Origin: Ceratotherium simum simum
Lineage: Eukaryota; Chordata; Mammalia; Perissodactyla; Rhinocerotidae
Assembly: GCF_000283155.1 (NCBI RefSeq)
Contig: NW_004454239.1
Location: 7,095,117 to 7,159,116, forward strand
Direction of reading: 5' to 3'
Length of the DNA stretch: 64,000 nucleotides
The notes beneath the pieces were generated by a model that had not been told where the DNA came from, searched no databases, and worked only from the letters and a program-made list of their open reading frames with translations. The position numbers and the translations under genes are program-made. Of this stretch, positions 11,419 to 23,850 are shown piece after piece; position 1 is the stretch's first letter; every line of letters starts with the position of its first letter.

Positions 11419-12130
11419 GCATTTTTTTAAGAAAAGCAAAAATCACCAAAACAAAATAGTAATAGAAGATTTTACCTCATGTTCAGTTTATCACAAACCA
11501 AGTAGATAAAAATTAGGATGTGAAAAATATAAGTAGCACAATCGATAAGGTAAATCTGATAGAGCTCCATCAAACTGCAGTCTCTTAAAATAGAAAATGT
11601 GCGCTCTTTCCAAATGCCTGTGGAACAGGAACAAGATGGACAAGACCTGAACAAGAACAACTGATCACAAGGAAATCTGGTGCAAACCAAAACTTGAGGT
11701 GGATGGAGCACAACCTCTGAGCACTACGCATGCACATCTAGATATTAATACTTAAAATAGAAAACTAAACAAACGAAAAAAAAATCAAACATTGAAAACC
11801 TTTTAAAGATGAAAATTACTTGGGATAAAGTGAAAATTAAAAGGAAAATTGCAGAATCTCTGGTTAAAAAAAAATCATTGCATATCAAGGGGGTTAAAGA
11901 TATAATGAAGAAAAAACCATAACCTTTAAAACATAGGTTATTCAATAAGAAAGTAAGAAAATAAATGAACTAAGCATTCAATTCACACAGAAGAAAAAGA
12001 GGAACCAAACAGATCTAACTAAAGCAAGAAAAATCATTAAAGTGACAGCAGAAATTAATGAAAAACATCTAATGAATATATATCTTTGTAGAAGGGAAAC
12101 ACAAGGAAGTAGATAAACCTCTAGCTCTCC

Positions 12131-12337
12131 CAGTGGTTCTCAACCAGGGATGATCTGTTCCCCCGGGTGACACTGGCAATGTCTGGAGACATTTTTTGTT
12201 GTCACAACTGGGGAGCTGCTAGGGCACCTCGCGGGTAGAGGCATCGACGCTGCTAAACCTCCTACAGTGCCCAGGACGGCCCAATAGAAAAGAAGGGCCA
12301 CCTATGCTGTCAGTGATGCTGGGGTTGAGAAATTCTG
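12131..12337 (+). mobile_element. MER20-like hAT-Charlie MITE, inside L1
   Basis: It begins 'cagtggttctcaaccaggg' and passes through 'ggcaatgtctggagacattttt', 'gttgtcacaactgggg', 'gctgctaaacctcctacagtgcccaggac' and 'gggttgagaaattctg'. This is the full length of this roughly 200-bp nonautonomous DNA transposon, with inverted CAGTGGTTCTCAACC-type ends. The flanks show an 8-bp target duplication with one mismatch (AGCTCTCC at 12123-12130, AGCTCTCT at 12338-12345), as expected for hAT elements. The name MER20 is from memory of the consensus. Confidence 0.85.
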
Positions 12338-15303
12338 AGCTCTCTTAATAAAAACAAAAGAAGGCAAGCACAAATTCACAAAACTAGAAATAATAATATG
12401 TATAGAACCAGAGATACAAGAAATATTAACATATATATAAATACGTTATTTCATTTTGTGCAAATAATTTTAAGTAAATAAAATGGACACATTTTTATGA
12501 AAGTAGAAATTACCAAAGTTGATCACAGAAGAGAAAGAACTTAAACAGGCCAATGACCATGAAAAAAAAAAAAAACAGAGAGAGTTGTCAGAGAGCTATC
12601 TCAAAAATACACAAGGCCGAGGTGTTTTCACAGGTTGATTCTATCGATCCTGCAAAACACCGACAAACCAATGCTATTTAACTGTTACGAGCTTAGAGAA
12701 GAACTCTCCTGATTCTTTTGTGAAGGTGGTATAACATTGATATAAAAAACTGACAAAGATACAAAAAAACCCATAAATCAATCATACTTTTGAACAGCAA
12801 TGTAACAAATCCTAAGTAACGTTTGAAAAAGTAGAATTCAGTAGTAGTATATTAAAAAGAATAACAAGCTTTTATCAAACAGAGTTGATTCCTTAAATAG
12901 AAAGATGTTTTAATATAAGGTAATCTAGTAATATGATTCACTTTTTAATATTTTAATATTATATGTAACAGAGAAAAATGTTTGATCATCTCCACAGATC
13001 CATAAGAGGCATTTATAAATTTAAACACGAATAGTTGATTAAAATAAATAATCAACCAAATCGTCTTAGAAGGATGTTTCTGGAACATGCGTATAACAGG
13101 ACGCTTATGCTAAACTGTTCCAATCCTGTACACGGCAGCTAGGAACAGGCTGTCTACTACTGCACCAGTACTGAGCGTTCTTCTCAGACATACTAGTCAT
13201 TGCAATGGAAAAGGAGAAAGAAATATGAGGTTCTAAAGTTGTTGAAAAGAGGGACGATTATTAGTATTTGCAGGTAATATCGTTCCGTACCAGAATACTT
13301 ATGGGAAACTGCTGGAAAAAATATTAGAAACAATAGGACCATTTACCCAGGTGGCCAGTTGTAAGATGAATGTACAAAAATCAGCCGTTCCAATCACCCC
13401 AGACAATAACCAATTAGAAAACACAGGTGAAGAAAAGATTTGATTTACAAGCAACACAGTGTGAGAAAGAGAGAGAGAAGAGGAGGAGGAGAAGCCCCAG
13501 AAATAAACCTGTATATGAATTCTCGGGCCTATATAAATGAAGAAAAACAAACAAACGATTGTTTAAAATGACTCAGCAACATGAACAGAAAGGCCCCTTT
13601 TTTCTCTTGGACATAAGACTGTAAGTTGTAACAGTGTGAATTCTCCCTGTACATTTATAAATTTATTGTATTTCCTCATCCTCCCAAAAAATCCTTTGGA
13701 GTAGTTTGTGGGAAAAATAATTTTTAAACTAAAAGATAGACTAAAGATCCTATAAAAATAAATATGAAACTATACAGTAAAATTCTGAAAAAAAAAAGAA
13801 AGACTAAGCCTTACTAGATATTACATTGAATTATATAGTCATTAATACAGTTTGGAACAGGTGCACAAATAGCAGACAGAACAACTGAGTAAAATATAGA
13901 GTACAGAAATGGACGTGAATGCGTCTGAGAATTTAGTAAAGATACAGGTGCCTTTTTTAATCAGTGAGAGAAAGAAGAGTTATTTAATAAATGGTATTTA
14001 GTCAACTGGCTAGCCACTGGATTGGGGGAAGGATAAAAAGTAAAACTGGAACCCTAAGTCACTACTTACACCAAACAAAATCAAGGTGATTAAGGATTTA
14101 AAGGCCAAAAAATAATCATGGAAGATAACATGGAAGTTAATATAAAATCTAGGAGTAAGTAAGTCACAGAAGCCATATTGACAGATAAATTTAAGTATAA
14201 AAAGATCTAAAACCTCACTATGATAGAAAAAACACAAACAAAATCAAAAGGCATATGACAAACTGGGGAAAATATTTATAACATGAATGACAGAAAAGGG
14301 CTAATTTCCTTAATATATAATAAGCTCTTGCAAATCGGTGAGAAAGATATCAATCATTCAATAGAAAAAAAAATAGGCAAATGATATGAAAAGGCAATTC
14401 ACAGAAAAGAAATATAAATGACTTATACACATATGGAAAGATGTTCAATGTCAATCATAATTAAAGACGTGCAAATAAAAACAATGGGAAACCTATCAGA
14501 TGGGCAAAGGTTTCCATCTCTGACTGAGCTGTTTTACTTCTTGGAATTTGTCTTATAGGAATCTCTCTCTCTGTCTCTCTGACCAAAGGTAGCCAGTTAT
14601 AAAAGAAATTGCATATCTATATAATTTCTATATATATTAGATATATAAGATATATTAGATATTAGATTACATATACACACATATATATGTAATTATTCAT
14701 CAACAAGGAACTGGTTAAGTAAATTATAGTGGACCTCTACAAAAGAACTAGGAATTCTCTGCAATTATTAAAAAAATAGATGTGGAAGATGTGGAAAACT
14801 ATGCATGATATATTAAGGAACAAAGCAAGGTAGAAAACAGTGTATATAGTATGTTTCAATTTGTTTAAAAATTAATATGTATACATATATACTTGCATAG
14901 AAAACTTATTGAAATATACACTATAACTGTCTATAGCAGTTATCAATGGAGTTGGGCTAAGAGTTTGGGGAAAAGGAAGACTCACTTCTCATTATACAGG
15001 TACCCTTTTGTACAGGTTGAGTTTTTACTATGTACATGTGTTAAACAAAAAACCTTTCCTAAGTACTCAAAAAATGATGGAGATACATCAAAAGGACACA
15101 GGGCCAATTTGAAGGCGCTCCCAACGGCCAAAGCTCTGACAATTTGAGCAAGAAAATAATGATAATAATGGATTCACAACCTGTAGAATAAAATAAATAT
15201 CCTTGAGTCCATACTCAAGTCCAATTCAAAAGAACAATTGAATAACTAATGGTAGAGAAGGGACAGATTTCCTCACAGAAGAATTCCAATTTAAGAAATG
15301 TAG

Positions 15304-15566
15304 GGGGGGCGGGGCGGCCCTGTGACCTAGTGGTTAAGTTGGAGAGCTCTGCTTTGGTGGCCCAGGGTTTGCAGGCTCGGATCCCAGGCTCGGACCTATA
15401 CACCACTCATCAAGCCATGCTGTGGCAGCATCCCACATATAAAATAGAGGAAGATGGGCACAGATGTTAGCTCAGAGACAATCTTCCTCAAGCAAAAAGG
15501 GGAAGATTGGCAACAGATGTTAGCTCAGGGCCAATCTTCCTCACCAAAAAAAAAAAAAAAACACGA
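15304..15566 (+). mobile_element. ERE tRNA-derived SINE, inside L1 3' UTR
   Basis: The head has an A box (tagtggttaag) and a B box (ctcggatccc), then 'catcaagccatgctgtgg', then two tandem copies of the module 'cagatgttagctcag..caatcttcctca', then an A17 tail. A perfect 11-bp target duplication, AAGAAATGTAG, lies at 15293-15303 and 15567-15577. The head is preceded by a G-rich run (ggggggcggggcggccc) that departs from the usual 'ggggccagcc'. Confidence 0.95.
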
Positions 15567-16344
15567 AAGAAATGTAGAAAGAAGGAGGGAAATCAAAAAC
15601 CACAATTAGAACATCATAGCAATAATTGTTGTTAAGCAAGATCCACTAATGGACATAAAACTAGTAGGCAAAAGTATGAAAATAAAAAGAATATTTGTGT
15701 TGTCTCAAAGTATCTCCCCACAGGATATGTTTTCATTACAAAGGAAAAAATAGTAACTTTACAGCTGAGAAACCTGGAGGGCACCATCTTTGCCAAGGGA
15801 TTAGACATTAACCTCACCAGCAAGGAGACACATGGGCCTCAGGTGACTCCTGAGGTGACCACACTGAGGGGACACAACATCACTCCATGGCGTTCTTGTC
15901 TAAAATGCACGACCTCAACCGAATCATGAGAAAACAGCAACCAACCCAAACTGAGGGACATTCTACAAAATACTGGCCAGTACTCCTCAAAAGTTTCAAG
16001 GTCATGAAAGGCTTGACCGACTAAGGCACCGTCCCATCCTGGAGGAGGCCAAGGACCCACAACAACTAGATGCGATGTGGGATCCTAGACTGAACCCTGA
16101 CCTAGAAAAACGGTGTCAGTGGGACACTGGGGAAATTTGAATAAGGTCTGTAGATTAGTTAATAAAATCGTATCAAGGTTAATTTCCTGGTTTTGATCAT
16201 CAAACTAAGAAAATGTAAGATGCTAGCTTTTAGGGAACCTGGGTGAAGAATATGAGAGAACTCTTTGTACTATTTTTGCAACTCTTTTTGTAAGTCTGAT
16301 ATTATTTCAAAATCAAAAGTTTAAAAAGTAATTTAAAAAAATTC

Positions 16345-17934
16345 TTCCCGGAAGTCCCACTAGGATAAACAATGAAAGATACAAGATCATTGACAAGTCA
16401 TTAAATCACAATGGGAAATTCCAGTGATGTGACCTCTTTTCCCTGGGACTTGTTCAGTCTCACTGTAAGATGAGAAGCCCTGGTCGTTCCTCACCAGCAT
16501 ACCCCATCCCCAGAGATCTCAGGAGATGCAAGTAGGCACCCCTTTTCTCTGGTTTATAAAGAGACAGTGGTTCCTCAAAAAAAAAAAAAAAAAAAATTAG
16601 GCAAATCCCTTGGGAATAGAAATGTTGGGTGTGTGACCCCCAGCCTTAAATCTAAATACTTACAGCCAAGAGTCCCAATGTTCTGTTGGGTTTGGAGAAC
16701 AGGGAAGATTCCAAAACCATCTCCTCCCCACTTGAGTAGTCCTGGAAAGTGACTCACCTGTTCACAGTTTCCCGCTTCTCAATCTGTAAAATCTGGAGAA
16801 TAAATGTCGCTCCTTTTATTGATGCTCTTAAAAGCACTGATCTTAAGATGGGCTGCTCATTTCATGATCTCAAGTCCCTTTAGGAGGATAGGGCAGTCAC
16901 CGAGGACACGGGACCCATCCTCAATTCAGTGTGCAAATCCAGGAAGCTGAAATGAGCATGCCAAAATGCCCTGGGCCAAACAGCGAGAGAAGGTTGGTGC
17001 ATTGGAGCCTTGACTCCTAGCTCCCAGGGCTGCCACCGGTTCACGCTTAAGAGATGAAAATTATTTTGAAAACCAAGGCCAAAGGCCACAGGCATATATT
17101 TGCAGTAGATTATTGACATGAGTGTGCCATGGACCTAGCCAATCAGAAAGTAATTTTATAAACACTGTTATTAAACAGAAGGGCAATTACTTTAAGTACT
17201 GGAAAAATGTCAGGGTCATACATGAATTTTGTGGGTATCACATTTTATTTGACACTCAGTGGATCAATGACTCCAAGGAAATTTATTCAGAAATAATATG
17301 CACCATGTCACCAACCTTCAAGCTAAACCTCCCCTATACAGATCACCCAAACTTAGAGAGAGGAATAATTTCTGATTTCTTCAGTTTACTAAGTATCCAG
17401 AAAGGCAGTCAAAGCTCTTTATACATAAAAGTATGAAAGTAATTAAGGATTATGTGGTAAGTGTACAAACACGGTTTATATGACTACATTTCAGAAAAAG
17501 TCCTTTTTATTTCTGCCTTTGTCAACTGCACAGAGCAGAAGGTTCTAACGTGCTATGATAAGAAGCGTTAAGAGGGGCCCAAGGGCAGCTCTTCTCTGAC
17601 GCCTGTTTGTAAACCGCGTGGCCTTGAGGTCCTCCACTTCTGTGTGCCCCTACACTGGATTTCTGCTGGAGCTGTGGACGTTGCGACTACATTAGTGACA
17701 GTTGTGTGACTGTACAGGGAGGGGGAGCAGAGGAGACAAGGAGCCAGAGCTGCTGCCTTCACCTTGGAGGACAGATCTCCTGCAGTGTCGAGTGGCCTGG
17801 CGGCCTATTCCACCACAACAGAGTCTGGGATGGCCCCAGGGATGCAAGGGGCCCCCGGCCGCCCCCTCTCCCAACCCAGTCCTGGCAATGATCCTTCTGT
17901 TTTATATGAGTGGTCTATGCATTAAAAGGCAGGG
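16345..17934. other. Unique DNA with an orphan A20 run
   Basis: After the L1 tail there is about 1.6 kb without recognised repeats. An A20 run at 16577-16596 has no identifiable retroelement to its left. A 104-codon frame at 17122-17436 (+) in AT-rich DNA has no recognisable domain. Confidence 0.4.
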
Positions 17935-17998
17935 AAGTGGAGGATGGGACACACATAGTAGGCCCTCAATAAAAATAGAGTGAATGACTGAATGATCG
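17935..17998 (+). mobile_element. L2 3' tail fragment
   Basis: 'cacacatagtaggccctcaataaaaatagagtgaatgactgaatga' matches the terminal 'agtaggtgctcaataaat..ttgaatgaatga' of L2. Only the tail is evident. Confidence 0.6.
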
Positions 17999-18782
17999 CC
18001 AAGCCCCTCAAGGTTGGCAAATACAGTGAGAGTAAATAATTGAGATTTTTCAGGAAATGATGCTGCATTTGGTAGAGCCTAATTTTGAGGCATTTCAGAA
18101 GAATACATTAGCTTGGGTATGATATTCCATCTCAGGGCTAGAGGCAGCTCCCATCTGGGTGTGGCCTGGCATACGTGAGCCCTCACCAGCCCCTCTGCCC
18201 ACTGCAGAGATGACAGCCGGCAGACAGACCTGCCCACGGTTCAGGGACAAGCGTTCAGTCCTCAGAGGCAAACAGAACAGGCGGCCGCTGGAGAAGGCAT
18301 GTCGTAAGGGATGTAGGCCTAGAAACTGAGTTTGTCTTAAAAGCTTTAGATAACATGAAGCTCCGTTTCTTCCCATCTGCACAGCGAAGCTTCCACTCCG
18401 CTCTTGATTCACAGAGAAGCTACGGAAATACTTTGTGCCCCTGTTCAGTCAAGTGGGGGGTCCTAAAGTGGCACGTGGTGACAGCAGCCATCTATGGACC
18501 CCGCTTCCCCGGGACCTGAGCGGGAGAGCCTCACGAGGCCTGGTCGGCCCAGCGGGCCACTGAGGGGGTCCCCTGTGAGTCCCATATGCCAGCCCAGCCC
18601 CACAGTGACGGTGGACCAGGCTTGCCAGCCTTTTGGAACTGCCCTGCCAGATGAGAATTGTTACCTGGCCCCAACACTGCACAAAAGGCATTTATCATTT
18701 AGGTCCATTTTTTAGATCTATGTAAATTAGAAACGTTGTTTTTTCTTTTTAGTTAGAAAAGGAGAAAATGTGTTGTAATGTC
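17999..18782. other. Unique DNA, nothing recognised
   Basis: No homology is recognised. It is GC-rich in 18450-18660. Confidence 0.4.
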
Positions 18783-18965
18783 CACTATACTTGTTTGTCT
18801 CCTCACTAAAAAGATGCCTCTCAGGGACGGGGAATATGCTTCTGTCTTTCTTCTTGGTCTCCACAATGCCTAGCACATAGGGGATGTTCAATAAATATCC
18901 GTGGCATGAATGGGTGGATGAGTAGATGGATGGATGAATGAATGTATGAGTGAATGAATTAATGC
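18783..18965 (+). mobile_element. L2 LINE 3' end with TGAA/GATG tail
   Basis: 'cttgtttgtctcctcactaaaa' is followed by 'ctccacaatgcctagcacataggggatgttcaataaatatcc'. The tail then expands into GGAT/GAAT-type tetranucleotides (18905-18960). Confidence 0.85.
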
Positions 18966-19084
18966 CTTGAGGCATTTGAGTTATCTGGCAGTGTGGCAAA
19001 ACCAGTTCTACAGTCATCAGTACTGATGGCCAACCTATATATACAAGCTTTATCTCAGGCCACTACCATGAACCTTAAGAAGGA

Positions 19085-19262
19085 AAGTTAAGAAACACTT
19101 TCATTTACTGTGTCTCATTGGGCCCTCACAATAGCTCTGTTGCAGAGGCCTGGCAAGAATTATTATGCCATTTGACAGCTGCAAAAACTGAGGTTCAAAG
19201 ATGTGCAGTCCCAGTCACACAGCTCTTAAGAAGCAGAGTCAGGAGTAGAACTTAGGTATAGA
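19085..19262 (-). mobile_element. MIR SINE (antisense)
   Basis: 'tgtctcattgggccctcacaatagctctg', 'attattatgccatttgacagctgcaaaaactgagg' and 'cagtcacacagctcttaagaagcagagtcagg' follow the reverse-complement MIR order closely. Confidence 0.88.
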
Positions 19263-20428
19263 AAAGTACATTTCAAGGTCCTTATACACAAACTCATAAG
19301 TAGTCGGAAATCACATAGGAAGAGCACAAAAGGTCTTTTGTTGGGTCTTGGTGAATCGTACACTTGATCATGTTTCCATTGGGCATTGACTACTAGAAGG
19401 CTCAGATCCCACTTTGTAGCTGCCCTCTTGGAGGGTTTAATTTTGTGAGCTGCCTTAATTCTTCCTTAGAGCTGGGATGGAGCAGCGTGATGGTGTGTGT
19501 GGGGAGCAATGGAACAGAAAAGTAAGAAGTGCAATTACACTGTTATGGTTTAGCAGAGACCTCTTTCCTGTTGCTCTCTCCATGGAACTCAGCAGGTGGC
19601 TACCCTGCTGTGCAGACCAAGAGGGGCCACATATGGGCGGGGCCTCTTCTCACCTGGTCCTCTCCACTCCTGTGAGTGACTCTTGGCTGTGAGATGAGAA
19701 TCAACACATCTCTCAAGTGGCTGCATGACAGTTTTAGTCTCTGTTCACGGCTCCGAGGCAGCACTCTGACTCTGACGCCACACCTTAGGCATCCAGGAAG
19801 CTGGCCACAATGTCAGGGGAGTGGAGGTCTCACTGCTTCTGCGGAGAGGATCACAGGAGCTTTCCACAGCAGACGCTGGTCCAAGTGATGTGTCCCGGCC
19901 CCTCAGAAAGCCATAGAGAGAACTGTGGTGATCAAGACCCCTGGTGACCAAGCTGCCAGCACCCAGGTCCTCAGAGCCAGAAACCACACCCAGCCTGACT
20001 CTGGCTGCATCAGAGCCTCCTGGACCACCACCCAGCAAGGCTCATTCTATCTAAATCACAGACTGGAGTCATCTGACCTACAGCAGGGTAAACAGCTGGT
20101 GCCTTGTAAATGCTCGAGCAAGACCAGCCCCGGCCAGCTCTCCTGAAGGTCCACAGTTGACTCCTGTCTGGCAAACTCATGCGTGGCAGATCACCCCACA
20201 CAACCCTCCCAGGTCTCTCGCGCCCGCAGATGCCCAAGCCAAGCATTCGCCTTCTTGTTACCCCAGGAAACGTTTACCGCACAAGTGGCCAGGCAGACAC
20301 TGCCTAGAATCCATGTCATCTGCCTGCGATTATCTTTGTCAGGTCTCAAGGTGCCTTCTTGGTCTGACACCTGATGAAAAGTTCATTTTCGTATGACTCG
20401 TACAATTTGAGGTTTTGTGAATATTATT
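19263..20428. other. Unique DNA, nothing recognised
   Basis: There is no recognised repeat. Overlapping open frames on both strands at 19745-20246 are without domain similarity. Confidence 0.4.
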
Positions 20429-20890
20429 CCAAACAAATCCATTAAAACAATCAATTGTAATTTCTCTTCTATGAATTTATTGTACAAATACAATTGTGCA
20501 AGTACACAAAAGATATTTGGTGTGGTACTGTTGAAATAACAGAAACTCACAACAACCTATTATCCTGTGTGTATGGGCATCAGTACCAGCCTGGTTAAAT
20601 AAATTATTGCACATAATAGAATAGAATACTATACAACTGGTAACTACGTAACTTGAGACTGAAGTCAATACTTCTACATGTACTTCATTATTTTTAAGCA
20701 AAAAAAGCAAATTGGAGAAAATGTCTACTGTATGATTATCGTATTACATTTGCAAAAAAAATAACTATTGTAATACATAAATATGTATATTTCTATCATA
20801 TTATGTGCATATTCACAAGGAATTATTTTCTGAGAGCATATGTTACCTTTATCTTTAAAATATAACTATTTAAGTAAAGAGGGGATGTGA
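20429..20890 (+). mobile_element. L1 LINE fragment (ORF2 end / 3' UTR)
   Basis: 'gtacacaaaagatatttggtg', 'ggttaaataaattattgcacataatagaatagaatactatacaactgg' and 'tttttaagcaaaaaaagcaaattgg' follow the L1 region just upstream of the 3' end. It is AT-rich, 5'-truncated and diverged. Confidence 0.7.
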
Positions 20891-21534
20891 AAGAAAGTTG
20901 TTGATGAACAAAGGGGAGCTTCATTAAAATTCACAATGAAAATAATCACAAAAATATCTTCATCACAAAATATCAGTAAGAAATCCCCATGTTTGCATTT
21001 TCTAAAACAAAGCAAATTACACATAAATTTAAAAAATCATTTGCGAGCAGGTTCGAGCTGCACTCGGTCACAAGGAATGGGTAGAGAAGGACCTAATGGT
21101 CTTTTACAACATGTGCAGTTCAGGAATCGTTGGTAAATAAGTAAATCGTTACACTGTGGAGTGGAGCTTCAAGGAGGCGAGGGGTCATTTGATCCAAGTT
21201 GCTCAGTTTGCAGATGAAGAAGAAATTCTGGTCCAGGAGTTTATGAGGCCAGAGACAGCGGGGTGATGGCGTGGCCTGGGGCCTGGGTGTCCCACGTCCT
21301 GGCCACCATGCCCCGCGTCACCCTGGGGGACACTAAGCCAGCCTTCACACCCACTCTGACACACATCCTCACTTTCCTTTCCCTCCTCTGTTCCAGCCAG
21401 TGCCCCCCTCTGGCCACCTCCCCCTGCTGGTGTCTGGGCCCTCCACCGACAGCCGACTCCAGCATGTGACAAGCACTGGTCAGACCCCGGCACAGTGGCC
21501 AACATGTCACACGGATCCTCTTCCCACCCAGCCG
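20891..21534. other. Unique DNA, nothing recognised
   Basis: It is AT-rich to about 21050, then GC-rich. No repeat or coding homology is recognised. Confidence 0.4.
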
Positions 21535-21665
21535 CTTCTCCATGGGAGTAATCACGCAACCCTCTTTCCACAGAGGAGAAAACTGAGGTGTAGAGAGGCC
21601 GACCTTCTCAAGATCGCAGAGCTGGTGAGGGTCCCAGCTGGACTGGAGTCCACACTGTGGGCCTG
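21535..21665 (-). mobile_element. MIR SINE fragment (antisense)
   Basis: 'ccacagaggagaaaactgaggtgtagagaggccgaccttctcaagatcgcagagctgg' is the MIR core in reverse complement; a diverged distal part follows. Confidence 0.7.
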
Positions 21666-22527
21666 CAGAGCCCAAGCTGCCACCACCCTCCCCTGTGGGC
21701 ATGGGCACCAATTCCATTCCCATTCAGGACCATTCCTCCCAGTGTCTTCACAAAGGTTGCCATTCCCCTGTGGATATACAGGCATGTAGAAAAAGGAGAC
21801 AACCACGCTTGCCTTCAAATAGAGCCTTGACCAAAATTCTGCCAGGTAAGGGGTCCCCCTCCCTGGACTAGGCATTGGGAGAGGCAGGACTGTGTGGCTC
21901 CTCAACAGCAGGGTCAGCACTGCTGACTCCAGGGGGCTGAGCACACTCCATGCCCTCAGGGCAAACACTCCAGTCCAGCTGGGCAGCCCCTGGGAACCCA
22001 GGGCTCCCCCTGTGCAGCCGTGAAGACCAGAGGCCACAGAACACCCACGACAACAGAATGCATTCGGCACTTGAAAAGCAGGAGGTGGCTTTCAAACGCC
22101 CTAAGAGATGTGCATGCCCTTGTCGGCCTTTTTTCCTAGAAATATCTGCTCTTTCGACTTACAGCGATCTGGACGTGATCTCAGCTCAAGGTCCCAGAGA
22201 AGACCCGCTACCTGGACCCATGGCTCCTCTCCCCCGACTCCTGGCTTTTCCAAAGGCCAACCTCTTTTTCCTCCTAAGTAGCAATTTGACTCCATCAAAA
22301 GATGAAGCAACCAGGGCCTGGTTGAAGCCATTCTGAACTTGTCCTCTTATGGGACAAACAAGAGAGAGGGAGAATGGGGGAGGGGTGCCAGCCGGAGAAG
22401 CAGGACGGGAATGTGTCTGGCGATGGAAGCAGTTTGCCCTGCATGTCGCTAGGCACTCTGACGTCAACAAGCATCCTCCAGCATCTGCTGTCACCTCCCT
22501 ACAGCATCGGCAGCCGGAGTGTGTAAC
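21666..22527. other. Unique DNA, nothing recognised
   Basis: GC-rich, with a 172-codon minus-strand open frame (21552-22070) that overlaps the MIR and has no recognisable domain. Confidence 0.4.
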
Positions 22528-22640
22528 TGCTACCCAGTGAGAATGAGTTTCCTCATCTGTAAAATGGGGATAATCAGAGTTCCTACCCAACAGAATGACG
22601 GTGAGGATTTAACCAAATAATAAATATAAAATTCTCCAGC
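22528..22640 (+). mobile_element. MIR SINE 3' half
   Basis: 'gagtttcctcatctgtaaaatggggataatcagagttcctaccc' is followed by 'gaatgacggtgaggatttaacc', a good match to the MIR core and 3' side. Confidence 0.8.
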
Positions 22641-22799
22641 AGAATGAGCTGCTTTGAAATGCAGGGACTCCTGCCTGGGAGGCATGCTGTCTCTGGAGGG
22701 ATGCCACAGGGCCTCGCTAGAGTTACTGGTCCAGAAGCCCCACTGTGCAAAGCCATTCCTGCACAGAGGACTGGTGGCCAGCTCGTCTTGGCTCTGCTC

Positions 22800-22900
22800 C
22801 AAGCTTGCTGAGCAACCTCAGGCCAGTCACTCACCCTCTCTGAACCTCAGTGTCTTCATGTGAAGAACCAGGGCGTTGGTCTAATTACCCTAGTGGTTCG
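22800..22900 (+). mobile_element. MIR SINE core fragment
   Basis: 'gagcaacctcaggccagtcactcaccctctctgaacctcagtgtcttcatg' matches the MIR core. The downstream part fades quickly. Confidence 0.65.
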
Positions 22901-23129
22901 ATACTTGTGAATTAACAATGTTGCCTTGATGCCTCCCCCAGGCCTCAAATTGTTGACAGATTCTGTCTACCAAGAAAAAGTCCATCTAGTATGTAGTAAC
23001 CAGTTCATTCTCCCATGCTAACTTTTCAAAGGCAACTGTGGTGACCAGTTAGTGCCCACTATAAGAAAGAAGAAATCAGCGAAGCTGATGTCATTCTCAG
23101 CAAAACACCCATTGCCTCAAAGTTCAGCA

Positions 23130-23750
23130 TCCTTCTTTTTAAACATTATTATTTTATTTTATTTTCCAAAATTAAAAGATATTATTCTTATTATAAATGT
23201 AATATATACTCATTCTGAAAATATAAAATAATACTCAAGTATTATTTTACTAATACTTGAGTTTTAGTTTTACTAATACTTTACTAATACTTTAGACTTA
23301 TACTAAAGACTTCAAAATGCTTCCATGCATATATAAATATTCTAAACGTACATAGTTTTATAAAAATTGAACTTTACTATATACATTTTCTGTAACTTAA
23401 AACTTAATAACATTATTGTCAGCCTTCCATATTTATCCACAGAAATGTATTTTATTGTATAAGTACCTTACCAGTTATTTGCTAAATCCCTATAACTGGG
23501 TTGTTTCCATTCTTTTACTCTTGCATAAACAGTGCGTTGAACATCTTGTGGCTTATTCTGGGCATATATTTAATTATTTACACAGTATTCATTTCTAGAA
23601 CTGGAACTGATGCTTCAAATCACATGTATACTGTTTTACCAAATCACCCTTCGCAAATAACATACGAAATTCTACGCCCATCACCACTATACAAGATTGG
23701 TGGCATCTCCTTGCTTTTCTTCTTAAAATTAATTTTAAAATTATATACTT
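23130..23750 (-). mobile_element. L1 LINE fragment (antisense)
   Basis: 'gggttgtttccattcttttactcttgcataaacagtgcgttgaacatc' and 'tttctagaactggaactgatgcttcaaatcacatgtatactg' are the reverse complement of the L1 3' region (sense: 'aattccacttctagg', 'attggaaacaacc'). The left half is a decayed AT-rich stretch with internal repeats at 23233-23300. Confidence 0.65.
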
Positions 23751-23850
23751 AATATGTCCAAAATAATATCCAAAATGATCAATAAGAAGATAACAGCAAT
23801 AAAATGAATATCTGGGTACTCTCCAGCTGGCTTGAAAAACAAACTACAGG

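Larger units (their letters stand above)
9690..16340 (+). mobile_element. Old, inactive L1 LINE, nearly full-length, with nested insertions
   Basis: The A-rich sense strand extends about 6.6 kb, of which about 1 kb is later insertions (EREs at 10537, 11168 and 15304; a MER20-like element at 12131). ORF2-derived sequence is clear near 12.0 kb and in the reverse-transcriptase part near 13.2-13.45 kb. The frame where the catalytic FADD motif should be reads F-A-G-N (13266-13277), so both catalytic aspartates are lost. From 14240 the sequence follows the end of ORF2: 'gacaaactggggaaaatatttataac', 'caggcaattcacagaaaagaaat' with small changes, 'caaggaactggttaagtaaatta' and 'acagtgtatatagtatg'. The 3' UTR follows to about 16335 ('ttaatttcctggttttgatcat', 'actatttttgcaactctttttgtaagtctgatattatttc'), typical of L1M-group elements. 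No frame longer than about 85 codons survives. The 5' limit is uncertain; the stretch 9690-10300 fits ORF1-type A-rich sequence but is too decayed to be sure. Confidence 0.8.

Noticed and set aside
12131..12337. MER5A as the identity of the hAT element
   Set aside because: The internal phrases (ggcaatgtctggagacattttt, gctgctaaacctcctacagtg) fit the MER20-type consensus better than MER5A.
15304..15420. tRNA gene suggested by A/B-box sequences
   Set aside because: The boxes belong to the head of an ERE SINE. No cloverleaf or anticodon arm is intact.
21241..22070. Minus-strand frames of 122-172 codons
   Set aside because: They overlap a MIR fragment and have no domain similarity.
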